Shown: positions 13,074 through 20,470 of the stretch, piece by piece
Layout of the letters: the number at the start of each line of letters is the position of its first letter
Numbering within the stretch: position 1 is the stretch's first letter
Source of the DNA: Oxalobacteraceae bacterium
GTDB lineage: Bacteria > Pseudomonadota > Gammaproteobacteria > Burkholderiales > Burkholderiaceae_D
NCBI GenBank assembly: GCA_003537575.1
Contig: DPRS01000029.1
Location: forward strand, 210,132 to 230,887
Length of the DNA stretch: 20,756 bases
Reading direction: 5' to 3'
Notes under the pieces: generated by a model
What the model saw: only the letters and a program-made list of their open reading frames with translations
Databases searched by the model: none
Told to the model about the DNA's origin: nothing
Program-made: the position numbers and the translations under genes

Positions 13074-15338
13074 CTACACCACCCGGCGCAGCGAGGCGCG
13101 GCTATGGGAATGGATCTTGCTCGTGATGCGCTCGCGCTGCCGCAGCCGCGCCGCATCCAGCAGCATGCGCCCGGCCCAGCGGTAGACATTGAAATCCTTC
13201 ACCAGCGAACGCATGCTGCGCATGCGCTCGCGCTGCTCGATCTCGGGCATGGTCAGCGCCCGGTACAGCGCTTCGGCGCTTTGCTCGATATGGTAGGGAT
13301 TGACCACCAGCGCTTCGTGCAGCTCGCGGGCGGCGCCGGTGAACTGCGACAGCACCAGCACGCCGCGCTCGTCGTCGCGCGCGGCGATGAATTCCTTGGC
13401 CACCAGATTCATGCCGTCGTGCAGGCTGGTGACCACGCAGACGTCGGCGGCGCGGTACAGGCGGTTGACCTGCTCGGCATCGTGGTGCTCGACCTTCAGC
13501 ATGATCGGCACATACACGCCGCTGCCGAAACGCTGGTTGATGCGCTGCGCCAGGCTGCGCACGCGCGCCTCGAAGTTCTGGTATTCATCCAGCGATGAAC
13601 GGCTCGGCGCAGCGATCTGCAGCAGGGTAAACTTGCCGACCAGCGCCGGATACTGTTCCAGCATGCGTTCGACCGCCTGGAAACGCTCGATGATGCCCTT
13701 GGTATAGTCGAGCCGGTCGACCCCCAGCCCCAGCAGGTGGTTTTCCGGCAGCGCCAGCTCGCGGCGCACCGCTAGCCGGCAATCGGCCACGTCCGGCTGC
13801 CCATGTTCCGGCTCGGGCCACGCAATCGAAATCGGATAATTTTCCACCTGGGTCAGCTTGCCGCCGTAAGAAATGGTGGAGACTTCGTGTTCGATGCGGG
13901 CTTCCAGGTAGCGGTCCACGGTTTCCAGGAAATTCTTGCAGTGGAAACTGGTGTGGAAGCCGAGAATGGTGCTGCCCAGCAGCCCTTCCAGGATTTCCTC
14001 GCGCCACGGGCAGATGCCGAAGGATTCCGGATTGGGCCAGGGGATGTGCCAGAAAGTGATGATGGTCGCCTTCGGCAAGGCTTCGCGCACCATGCGCGGC
14101 AGCAGCGCGAAATGGTAATCCTGCACCAGCACCACCGGATCGTCGGTATGCGCCTCCTGCACCACCGTATCGGCGAAGCGCTGGTTGACTGCGACATAGT
14201 GCTCCCAGTCGGCCGAGCGGAACACCGGTCGCACGTGGGCGATATGGCACAGCGGCCACAGGCCCTCGTTGGCAAAGCCATAGTAGAAGCCCTGCTCTTC
14301 CTCCTTGCTGAGCCAGACCCGGCGCAGCGTATAGCTGGGGCGCGCAGGCGGCACCTTGACGCGGTCGTTGCGGTCTACCGATGCGCGGTCGCCGGAGCCG
14401 CTGCCGTGGGCGATCCAGGTGCCGGAACAGGCGCGCATGACCGGTTCGACCGCCGTCACCAGGCCGCTGGCCGGTCGATGCACCTGCAGCCCCTTGGCGG
14501 TCTGCATGTGGATATAAGGTTCGCGGTTGGAGACCACCAGCACCTCGTCGCCGGCCAGTTCCTCGCGCAGCAGCACGCGCAGCTTTTCCGGGGTCCACTG
14601 GCGCGAGCTGTCGTCGCGGGCGCGCTTGTCCACGCTATATTCATACAGCAGCGCGCGCAAGTCGCCGGCCAGCGGCTGGATGTCCGGCGCCGGCTCGTGC
14701 GGACCGTGGCGGGCCTGCGGCCTGGCGTCGCCGACCAGCACATCCTTGAGCGCATCGAGCACGCCGCGCAGGCTGAAATGCGCGATCAGGATGGTCAGCA
14801 GCGCCATCACCGCCGCCAGCACGGCAAACAGCGCCAGCACGTACTTGCGGGCGTCGGCGCTGCGGCGCTCGATGAAACTGGTGTCATGCACCAGGATCAG
14901 CTTGCCCTCGTAATTGCCGCCTTCCACCCGCAGCGGGCTTTCGGTGACATGCACCGAGCCTTGCGGCAGCGGCACCATGCTTTGATGCAGTGTTTGCGGC
15001 CGGCCCTCAGCCATGCAGCCCAACGTTAGCGGATAGGTGCGCGTCTTGTACAAAAGCTTGCCGTTGTCGTCGCAAAACGCCAGGGCGAACAGGCGCTGGT
15101 CCTGTACCGTGCGGTCGAACAGCTCGGCGATTCTTCTGGGCGACTTCTGTGCCATGTATTCCTGCAGGGGATCCTGCAGCGCGGAAGCCATCATCTGCGA
15201 GCGCGTATCCAGGTCGCGCACAAACCAGCGCAGGGTCAGGTTGTCGACCCAGGGCACGACGGCATAGGCGAGCAGCGCCCATACCAGGGCCACCGGAAGA
15301 ATGAATCTGAAGGAAAGACGTAACGATCCTGATTGCAT
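13074..15338 (-). CDS. otsA: membrane-anchored trehalose-6-phosphate synthase with receptor-like N-terminus
   Basis: Makes trehalose-6-phosphate from UDP-glucose (or another NDP-glucose) and glucose-6-phosphate. The C-terminal GT20 domain (about 264-735) has SNREPY (270-275), VQDYHFALLP (405-414), FWHIPWP (429-435), GVDRLDYTKGI (539-549; Arg542 and Lys547 at the UDP-phosphate-binding positions) and LHDGMNLVAKEF (639-650). Typical OtsA is about 470 residues; this one has 754. The extra N-terminus has a membrane helix (about 11-29), a periplasmic region of some 135 residues with the sensor-like 'LFALAFCDDNGKLLYKT' (83-99), a second helix (about 167-187) and a linker of about 75 residues: the layout of a chemoreceptor or sensor kinase. 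There is no frameshift; the frame is continuous from an ATG just before the first helix. No Shine-Dalgarno is visible. It is the first gene of the operon. Confidence 0.93.
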   Translation of the reverse strand: MQSGSLRLSFRFILPVALVWALLAYAVVPWVDNLTLRWFVRDLDTRSQMMASALQDPLQEYMAQKSPRRIAELFDRTVQDQRLFALAFCDDNGKLLYKTRTYPLTLGCMAEGRPQTLHQSMVPLPQGSVHVTESPLRVEGGNYEGKLILVHDTSFIERRSADARKYVLALFAVLAAVMALLTILIAHFSLRGVLDALKDVLVGDARPQARHGPHEPAPDIQPLAGDLRALLYEYSVDKRARDDSSRQWTPEKLRVLLREELAGDEVLVVSNREPYIHMQTAKGLQVHRPASGLVTAVEPVMRACSGTWIAHGSGSGDRASVDRNDRVKVPPARPSYTLRRVWLSKEEEQGFYYGFANEGLWPLCHIAHVRPVFRSADWEHYVAVNQRFADTVVQEAHTDDPVVLVQDYHFALLPRMVREALPKATIITFWHIPWPNPESFGICPWREEILEGLLGSTILGFHTSFHCKNFLETVDRYLEARIEHEVSTISYGGKLTQVENYPISIAWPEPEHGQPDVADCRLAVRRELALPENHLLGLGVDRLDYTKGIIERFQAVERMLEQYPALVGKFTLLQIAAPSRSSLDEYQNFEARVRSLAQRINQRFGSGVYVPIMLKVEHHDAEQVNRLYRAADVCVVTSLHDGMNLVAKEFIAARDDERGVLVLSQFTGAARELHEALVVNPYHIEQSAEALYRALTMPEIEQRERMRSMRSLVKDFNVYRWAGRMLLDAARLRQRERITSKIHSHSRASLRRVV

Positions 15339-15346
15339 AATTTCAA

Positions 15347-15360
15347 TTAACTTTAGTTAA
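15347..15360. promoter_or_regulatory. 14-bp palindrome just upstream of the otsA start
   Basis: TTAACT-TT-AGTTAA has perfect 6-bp arms and lies 8 to 22 nt before the otsA ATG (15338), where the ribosome-binding site should be. It may be an operator or an mRNA hairpin that masks initiation. Upstream on the - strand, TTGCCA (15422-15427) is a weak -35 candidate; no clear -10 was found. Confidence 0.4.
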
Positions 15361-15527
15361 GTCGGGGACATGCATGAAGCAACCCGGCTGATGGCCTGGG
15401 CTATGCTTATCAAGATAGACAGTGGCAATGTGTCATTCATTCCCCGAAATTGCAGTCTTGTCGTTTTGCATCAATTTCCCGTGATTTCCTGCCTTTCCCT
15501 CTTTTTTATTTCATGGAAATAAACCGC

Positions 15528-15556
15528 TTCCAAAATCCTGGAAACGCGGCTATAAT
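15528..15556 (+). promoter_or_regulatory. promoter of tRNA-Arg
   Basis: A perfect -10 TATAAT (15551-15556) lies 12 nt before the mature tRNA. TTCCAA (15528-15533) is a weak -35 at 17-nt spacing. The start is predicted near 15563. Confidence 0.65.
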
Positions 15557-15568
15557 TCTGTCTTCAAC

Positions 15569-15645
15569 GCGGCTGTAGCTCAGCTGGATAGAGTACTTGG
15601 CTACGAACCAAGGGGTCGTGGGTTCGATTCCTGCCAGCCGCACCA
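15569..15645 (+). tRNA. tRNA-Arg (anticodon ACG)
   Basis: A full 77-nt cloverleaf with CCA encoded. Acceptor GCGGCTG (15569-15575) pairs with CAGCCGC (15635-15641). The anticodon stem CTTGG/CCAAG encloses loop CTACGAA, giving anticodon ACG, expected to be edited to ICG to read CGU/CGC/CGA. The T-arm has the TTCGATT loop and two G-U pairs in its stem. No integrated element or repeated 3' end follows it. Confidence 0.97.
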
Positions 15646-15653
15646 GCATTACC

Positions 15654-15687
15654 AAAAGGCTTACGTTTAAAAGACGTAAGCCTTTTT
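15654..15687 (+). terminator. intrinsic terminator after tRNA-Arg
   Basis: A 13-bp stem (AAAAGGCTTACGT 15654-15666 with ACGTAAGCCTTTT 15674-15686), a 7-nt loop, then a T-run. Strong; it isolates the tRNA from the thioesterase gene. Confidence 0.92.
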
Positions 15688-15791
15688 CATTTGGTGCCAC
15701 GCATGGTGCCCTCTCCCTTGCCACGTTGCATATTTGCATCGAATTCAAGATCAACTTGAGTTCCATAAGGCAACTGCAAAACAAGCCCGAC

Positions 15792-15797
15792 TATAAT
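15792..15797 (+). promoter_or_regulatory. -10 box for the thioesterase gene
   Basis: An exact TATAAT in the 200-nt gap after the tRNA terminator; no good -35 is seen at 16-18 nt. It would give a leader of about 87 nt holding a small hairpin, GCTCG-CAG-CGAGC, near 15803-15815. Confidence 0.4.
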
Positions 15798-15890
15798 CAA
15801 GCCGCTCGCAGCGAGCCGGGACCTACCCGCTTCCTGCATGATGCCGGCCTCGCCCCTGAGCCGGAAATTCACCCTGACCTGTTGAACTTC

Positions 15891-16382
15891 ATGCAAAACA
15901 CCGTGCTCACCAACATCAATGTCTCCCCCACCCCAGGTAAATTTTCAGTCGTCTTAAGGGTCTATAATCAGGATATCGATGCAGGCCGCATGGTTTATGT
16001 CGGCAATTACATGAATTTCCTGGAACGCGCACGCACGGAATGGTTTCACCATCTGGGCCTCAGCCAGCGCTATGTCGAGCGGCATTACCGCGCGTTTTTC
16101 GTGGCGCGCGACCTGCACCTGGATTGCTTCAGGCCGGCTTACCTGGATGACGTGCTGAAAGTTTCCATCGGCGTGAAATCGCTCGGCCGCACCAAGATGG
16201 TCTGGGCGCACACGATTGAACGGGATGGCATCATTGCCAGCGCCGACCTGACCGCCGTCTGGGTGGATTTGAAAACCCTGAAGCCGGTCGCCATGCCAGC
16301 CGAAGTGCGGGAAAAATTTCTCGCCGAATTCGAGCAGCGGGCGCCCGATGCGCAGCGGGAGCCGGAATCCGCTTCCGCCTAG
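15891..16382 (+). CDS. YbgC-family acyl-CoA thioesterase (hotdog fold)
   Basis: A small cytoplasmic thioesterase that cleaves acyl-CoA esters. The 163-residue protein matches the YbgC core: VYNQDIDAGRMVY (24-36) then NYMNFLERARTEW (39-51). The active-site Asp (E. coli Asp18) is kept as Asp30. The positions of E. coli Tyr14 and His25 read Asn26 and Val37, so the catalytic set differs from the E. coli enzyme; I recall YbgC proteins of this bacterial group often lacking that His, so activity is not excluded. The gene is not in a tol-pal operon, where YbgC usually sits. The frame is open upstream through the tRNA, so the first in-frame ATG after the terminator was chosen; its Shine-Dalgarno is weak. 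A Glu/Ala-rich tail ends the protein. Confidence 0.85.
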   Translation: MQNTVLTNINVSPTPGKFSVVLRVYNQDIDAGRMVYVGNYMNFLERARTEWFHHLGLSQRYVERHYRAFFVARDLHLDCFRPAYLDDVLKVSIGVKSLGRTKMVWAHTIERDGIIASADLTAVWVDLKTLKPVAMPAEVREKFLAEFEQRAPDAQREPESASA

Positions 16383-16421
16383 CGCCGTCACAGCCGAGCT
16401 TCTCCATGTCCGCCCACGCGC

Positions 16422-17525
16422 ATGCCTAGCCGACGCCAGAAACCCATTAATGACTGGGAATCCCGTTTCCAGGCGATCGTCTCCCATACCCCCGGGCTGG
16501 TGTTTCAATGCCGGCTGCACGCCGATGGCAGGCTCGATTTCCCGTACCTGAGCGAAGGCTGCCATGCCCTGCTCGGCATCACTGTGCAGCAGTTGCATAA
16601 CGAACCGGAGCGCTTCGCGACCCTGCTGCTGCCGGAAGACCGTGCTTCGTTCCGCGCATCGATGATGACGTCTGCCACCGGCGGCAAGGCCTGGAACTGG
16701 GAAGGCCGTATCCGCGTGGCGCAATGGAACGATATCAAGTGGATCAATCTGCGCTGCACCCCGCGCCTGGCGGCCGCCGAGCAGAACGTGGGCGTCAGGA
16801 TGCAGTGGGACGGCATCATGTCTAACATCACCCAGAGCAAGCTGGAGGAAGCCGAAATCAAGCGCTCACGCGCGCAACTGGCGGAACTGTCGGCGCACGT
16901 GGAAAAGGTCAAGGAACAGGAGCGCAGCCGCATCGCCCGCGAAATTCACGACGATCTCGGCGGCAACCTCACGGCGATCAAGATGGCGCTGGCGCTGCTG
17001 GCCAGGCACCTGCCGGCGGACGCCGCGCTGGAGCTGACCGACAAGGCGCGCTACGTCGATTCCCTGGTCGACCGCACCCTTGAAGCCATCCATCGTATCG
17101 CCGGCGACCTGCGACCCGGCGTGCTCGACTTCGGCATCGGCGCCGCCATCGAATGGCAGGCGCGGGAATTCGAGAAACAGACCGGCATCCCCTGCGCACT
17201 CGATGTCGACGCGCAGGAAATCGCGTTGCCGACGGACCAGGCAACAGTCCTGTTCCGCATTTTTCAGGAAGCGCTGACCAATATCTGCAAACATGCTGGC
17301 GCCGGCCGGGTCGAAGTCAGGCTGGTATGCAGGGAAGACAATCTTTTCCTCGAAGTCGCCGATAATGGCAAGGGCATCGCCGCCGCCGACCAGCGCAAGC
17401 CGCAGTCTTTCGGCATCCGCGGCATGACCGAACGGGTCCTTGCGCTGGGTGGCGAGCTGTGCCTAGAAAATGCCGCGGCCGGCGGCTGTGTTGTATCGAT
17501 CCGAATCCCTTTGTCAAACCCTTGA
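16422..17525 (+). CDS. cytoplasmic PAS sensor histidine kinase (NarL-partner type)
   Basis: A two-component kinase expected to phosphorylate the regulator encoded next. In 367 residues there are a PAS domain (about 12-137; 'YLSEGCHALLGIT', then the PAC-like 'MQWDGIMSNITQSK'), a coiled-coil linker (about 140-168), a HisKA_3 dimerisation domain with phospho-acceptor His176 in REIHDDLGGNL, and an HATPase domain. The latter has N-box FQEALTNICKHA (about 288-299), DNGKGI and a GIRGMTERV G-box region. There is no membrane segment or signal peptide, so it senses something inside the cell or through a partner. No strong Shine-Dalgarno is seen. The regulator starts 47 nt after its stop. The ligand is unknown. 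Confidence 0.93.
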   Translation: MPSRRQKPINDWESRFQAIVSHTPGLVFQCRLHADGRLDFPYLSEGCHALLGITVQQLHNEPERFATLLLPEDRASFRASMMTSATGGKAWNWEGRIRVAQWNDIKWINLRCTPRLAAAEQNVGVRMQWDGIMSNITQSKLEEAEIKRSRAQLAELSAHVEKVKEQERSRIAREIHDDLGGNLTAIKMALALLARHLPADAALELTDKARYVDSLVDRTLEAIHRIAGDLRPGVLDFGIGAAIEWQAREFEKQTGIPCALDVDAQEIALPTDQATVLFRIFQEALTNICKHAGAGRVEVRLVCREDNLFLEVADNGKGIAAADQRKPQSFGIRGMTERVLALGGELCLENAAAGGCVVSIRIPLSNP

Positions 17526-17534
17526 TGCAAACCC

Positions 17535-17562
17535 TTGACGTACGCTGCCAATAGGCAATAAT
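17535..17562 (+). promoter_or_regulatory. possible internal promoter for the response regulator
   Basis: TTGACG (17535-17540, 5 of 6) and AATAAT (17557-17562, 5 of 6) are 16 nt apart between kinase and regulator. The start would fall near 17569-17570, only 3-4 nt before the ATG at 17573. Confidence 0.4.
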
Positions 17563-17572
17563 GCTCGGCACT

Positions 17573-18223
17573 ATGAGCACCAAGCACACCATCAACGTCC
17601 TGATCGCGGATGACCATGCGATCGTCCGTGAAGGATTGAAGCAGATTCTTGCCGATACCGGCGATATCGCCGTCGCCGGCGAAGCGGAAAACGGCTTGGA
17701 GGCGATCAAGTTGGTGCGCCAGGGGAAAGGCGATGTCTTGCTGCTGGATATCTCGCTGCCGGATCGTAACGGCATCGAAGTCCTGAAGCAGGTGCGCAAG
17801 GAAATACCGGATGTGGTCGTGCTGATCCTGACCATGCATCGCGAGGACCAGTATGCGATCCGCTCGCTCAAGGCAGGCGCGGCGGGCTATCTCAACAAGC
17901 AGAGCGCGCCGGCCGAACTGGTCAACGCCATCCGCCAGGTGGCTGGCGGCCGCAAGTATGTCAGCGCTGCACTGGCGCAGGAACTGGCCAACCAGATCAA
18001 TGAAGAGCGCGAAGTGCCGCCGCACGAAACCTTGTCCGACCGCGAATTCCAGACACTGACCATGATCGCTTCCGGCAAGACGGTCAGCGATATCGCGCAG
18101 GAACTGGCATTGTCGGTCAAGACCATCAGCATGTACCGTTCGCGACTCCTGCAAAAAATGAAATTGCGCCACAACGCCGAATTGACGCATTACGCCATCA
18201 AGAACCGGCTGGTCGAAGAATAA
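17573..18223 (+). CDS. NarL/FixJ-family response regulator
   Basis: A DNA-binding regulator controlled by the upstream kinase. From the ATG at 17573 it has 216 residues. The receiver domain (about 6-120) has the acidic pair in LIADDHAIVREG (Asp13-Asp14), phospho-acceptor Asp59 in LLLDISLP, the switch Thr in LILTMHRED and Lys in YLNKQSAPAEL. A LuxR-type helix-turn-helix (about 148-210) is visible as 'LSDREFQTLTMIASGKTVSDIA' split over its first helices, then 'LSVKTISMYRSRLLQKM'. An ATG at 17561 would add four residues, but it overlaps the likely -10 box; neither start has a good Shine-Dalgarno. A weak terminator follows. Confidence 0.93.
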   Translation: MSTKHTINVLIADDHAIVREGLKQILADTGDIAVAGEAENGLEAIKLVRQGKGDVLLLDISLPDRNGIEVLKQVRKEIPDVVVLILTMHREDQYAIRSLKAGAAGYLNKQSAPAELVNAIRQVAGGRKYVSAALAQELANQINEEREVPPHETLSDREFQTLTMIASGKTVSDIAQELALSVKTISMYRSRLLQKMKLRHNAELTHYAIKNRLVEE

Positions 18224-18237
18224 ACATCTCCCCTCCC

Positions 18238-18253
18238 TTGCCAACTCTGGCAA
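18238..18253 (+). terminator. weak terminator after the response regulator
   Basis: A 6-bp stem TTGCCA/TGGCAA with loop ACTC, followed by an A/T-rich run (AATTGTAAATTT) instead of a clean T-tract. A second imperfect inverted repeat, AATTGTAAAT (18254-18263) with ATTTAACAATT (18268-18278), follows at once. Confidence 0.45.
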
Positions 18254-18454
18254 AATTGTAAATTTCCATTTAACAATTAGGGCAAGCGCCTTGCCGCTGC
18301 GCGCATTTCTGTCGCCAGGCCAGGCAGGATCTGCTTCCGCTCGCGGAACTGCGGGATCTTGAGCCATGCCGCTCAAACCGCAAAGTAAGCCGGCTTTTAC
18401 CGCCTGTTCCGCCCATCGCCATGCCAGGGCGATCAATAAAATTGGAATAAATAC

Positions 18455-20074
18455 ATGAAAACCCGGCCAGCTCACGCAAACACAGCAATGTCATCCGCCT
18501 CCGACAAGCAGCATAGCCAGAATCCCGCAGAAATCGCCCGAGAGACGATCCGCCAGCTGGCGCTGCGTCGGAAGGCGCCGACGCCGGACGCCTATCGCGA
18601 GATTTACGAGGAAATCGCCGGCACGGCGGGTAAACCGGATGCGCAGGACATGCTGCAGGCTTTTGCCGAAAACATGATCATGTCGCCGGCGCTGACCGAT
18701 GCCGGCCACCGCCTGCGACGGGCGGCGGCGGCGCAAGACTGGGATGAATACGGCCGCCAGCTGGTGCAGCTGAGCGAGAAAGCCGCGCAGCCGGCAGCCA
18801 CGCCGGCGGCTGCGGCTGCCGCGCCAGCCCCTGCGCCGCAACCCGGCATGACACGCACCCTGCTGGCGGACATGCAGGCCGACACGCTGCGCGAAATGCT
18901 GGCGCGCACGCTGAGCTTCGCCGTCGTTTCACTGCTGCAGAGCGATGCCGAACTAAGCGCGGAAACGGAACAGCTGGCGGCGGCGGTCAAGGATGCGCGC
19001 AGCGGCAGTGCGATCGACGGCATCAACGCGCGCCTGAAGCAGCTGTATTTCAAGATCGAGATCAAGAGCGCCGACCTCGGCGAACAGCAGGCGCTGCTGC
19101 TGGGCTTGTTCAAGCTCCTGCTGGAAAACATCGGCGAACTGCTGGAAGACGATAGCTGGCTGCGCGGCCAGGTTGCCGGTGTGCAGAACCTGCTGGCAGG
19201 ACCGCTCAGCCAGGCCGCCCTGCACGATGCCACGCGCAGCATGAAGGAAGTGATCTACAAGCAGAGCATGCTCAAGCATAGCCTGGCCGAAGCCAAACTG
19301 ACGGTGAAAAACATGATGATTACCTTTATCGATCGCCTCAGCGCCGTTGCCTCCACCACCGGCGATTACCATGAAAAAATGACCACCTATTCGCAAAAGA
19401 TCGGCAAGACCACCGATCTCATGGCGCTCAACAGGATCCTCGACGATGTCATGCGCGATACCCGCAGCGCCCAGATCGAGGCCTTGCGCTCGCGCGATGA
19501 AATGCTGGCGGCGCGACAGCAGGTGCAGGAAGCGGAGAGCCGCATCCAGCAACTGCAGGCGGAACTCGAGCAGATGAGCGAACTGGTGCGAGAAGACCAG
19601 CTGACCGGCTGCCTGAACCGGCGCGGACTCGACGACGTGTTCGAACGCGAGGTGGCGCGCGCCAGTCGCCGCAAGGCATCGCTGTGCATCGCCCTGCTCG
19701 ACCTGGATGATTTCAAGCGGCTCAACGATACCCATGGCCACCAGGCCGGCGATGAAGCGCTGATCCACCTGGTCAGGGTGGTCAAGGACACCCTGCGCAC
19801 GATGGACGTGGTCGGCCGCTTCGGCGGCGAGGAATTCATGCTGGTGCTGCCGGATACGCCGCTGGAAGCAGCCATGCAGACCGTGACAAGGGTGCAGCGT
19901 GAGCTGACCAAGCGCATCTTCATGCACAGGCATGAGCGCATCCTGGTGACTTTTTCGGCCGGAGTGGCGCTGCGCAAGGATGGCGAAGACCAGGAAACGC
20001 TGCTCAAGCGCGTCGACGATGCGCTTTACAAGGCCAAGCACGCGGGGAAGAATCGGGTGGTGGCGGCGGAATGA
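18455..20074 (+). CDS. soluble coiled-coil diguanylate cyclase (GGDEF)
   Basis: Predicted c-di-GMP synthase of 539 residues. An N-terminal helical domain (about 24-110, 'IARETIRQLALRRKAPTPDAY') is one I associate with Burkholderiales GGDEF proteins. Then come an Ala/Pro linker (about 111-130), a long helical middle region (about 131-340), a coiled coil rich in Gln/Glu/Arg (about 340-380) and the GGDEF domain (about 380-537). The active motif is GGEEF (457-461). An I-site RTMD (448-451) lies five residues before it, and DQLTGCLNRRG and LLDLDDFKRLND are intact, so both activity and product inhibition are expected. There are no membrane segments. ATG 18455 has GGA 9 nt upstream; Met12 (18488) is an alternative. 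It ends in a strong terminator and precedes flagellin. Confidence 0.92.
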   Translation: MKTRPAHANTAMSSASDKQHSQNPAEIARETIRQLALRRKAPTPDAYREIYEEIAGTAGKPDAQDMLQAFAENMIMSPALTDAGHRLRRAAAAQDWDEYGRQLVQLSEKAAQPAATPAAAAAAPAPAPQPGMTRTLLADMQADTLREMLARTLSFAVVSLLQSDAELSAETEQLAAAVKDARSGSAIDGINARLKQLYFKIEIKSADLGEQQALLLGLFKLLLENIGELLEDDSWLRGQVAGVQNLLAGPLSQAALHDATRSMKEVIYKQSMLKHSLAEAKLTVKNMMITFIDRLSAVASTTGDYHEKMTTYSQKIGKTTDLMALNRILDDVMRDTRSAQIEALRSRDEMLAARQQVQEAESRIQQLQAELEQMSELVREDQLTGCLNRRGLDDVFEREVARASRRKASLCIALLDLDDFKRLNDTHGHQAGDEALIHLVRVVKDTLRTMDVVGRFGGEEFMLVLPDTPLEAAMQTVTRVQRELTKRIFMHRHERILVTFSAGVALRKDGEDQETLLKRVDDALYKAKHAGKNRVVAAE

Positions 20075-20116
20075 GGCCGGGCAGGCATCTACTTTTCACG
20101 CGATCCTCTTATTGAA

Positions 20117-20138
20117 CCCGCCACGAGGCGGGCTTTTT
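20117..20138 (+). terminator. intrinsic terminator of the diguanylate cyclase gene
   Basis: CCCGCC-ACGA-GGCGGG, a 6-bp all-GC stem with a 4-nt loop, followed by CTTTTT, 43 nt after the stop codon. Confidence 0.92.
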
Positions 20139-20316
20139 ATGCCCGAAAAGTTGCATTTTCAGCATCAAAATTCATGCAAATCACGCCCTAGACGGCAGCA
20201 TTTGGAAAATCTTGAGGCTTTGTCGCAAAAATATATTTCTCGAAAAACGACAAAATTACCTTAAAGAAATTTTGAAAACGCTCGACAACGGGGTATCTGG
20301 CTCGCATTCGAACGAG

Positions 20317-20360
20317 ACTGAAAAAATAAAACCTTCTTCGAAGCCTAAAGTTTTTTCAGT
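20317..20360. repeat. 10-bp perfect inverted repeat overlapping the flagellin promoter
   Basis: ACTGAAAAAA (20317-20326) and TTTTTTCAGT (20351-20360) are exact complements with 24 nt between them. The interval contains a smaller inverted element around TTCGAA (20337-20342). The right arm covers the end of the -35 and part of the spacer of the sigma-28 promoter. Confidence 0.7.
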
Positions 20361-20372
20361 ACCGCCCGATAA
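20346..20372 (+). promoter_or_regulatory. sigma-28 (FliA) promoter of flagellin
   Basis: TAAAGTTT (20346-20353), an 11-nt spacer and CCCGATAA (20365-20372) match the flagellar consensus TAAAGTTT-N11-GCCGATAA at every position but one. Transcription should start near 20379, leaving a leader of about 90 nt. Confidence 0.9.
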
Positions 20373-20457
20373 AGCTCTCAACAAGGTTTGATTCGCGATT
20401 CAAAACGAAGGCAAACCGAGATTGCAGAAATCCGAGCCGGAAGTATCCGACCCTCTT

Positions 20458-20463
20458 AAGGAG
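20458..20463 (+). promoter_or_regulatory. strong ribosome-binding site of flagellin
   Basis: AAGGAG 7 nt before the ATG at 20471, the best Shine-Dalgarno in the window; it fixes the start of the truncated flagellin gene. Confidence 0.9.
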
Positions 20464-20470
20464 AATTAAC

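Larger units (their letters stand above)
20075..20470. other. intergenic region upstream of flagellin
   Basis: About 396 nt. After the terminator at 20117-20138 the sequence turns AT-rich (20140-20345) with no gene that I can support. It holds inverted repeats TTGCAT/ATGCAA (20151-20156, 20174-20179) and CTCG/CGAG (about 20301-20315), then the long inverted repeat, sigma-28 promoter and ribosome site listed separately. Confidence 0.6.

Noticed and set aside
13803..15029. A 408-codon + strand frame opposite otsA
   Set aside because: Antisense shadow; the GT20 motifs fix the coding strand.
15569..15700. tRNA-Arg as an integration site of a mobile element
   Set aside because: No integrase, no repeat of the tRNA 3' end and no change in gene content follow; ordinary genes continue.
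15506..15784. A 92-codon frame on the - strand across the tRNA and its terminator
   Set aside because: Its middle is the well-known false peptide made by translating the complement of a tRNA gene; the region is fully explained by tRNA-Arg and its terminator.
18953..20041. A 362-codon - strand frame opposite the soluble diguanylate cyclase
   Set aside because: Shadow of a gene with a clear GGEEF domain and terminator on the + strand.
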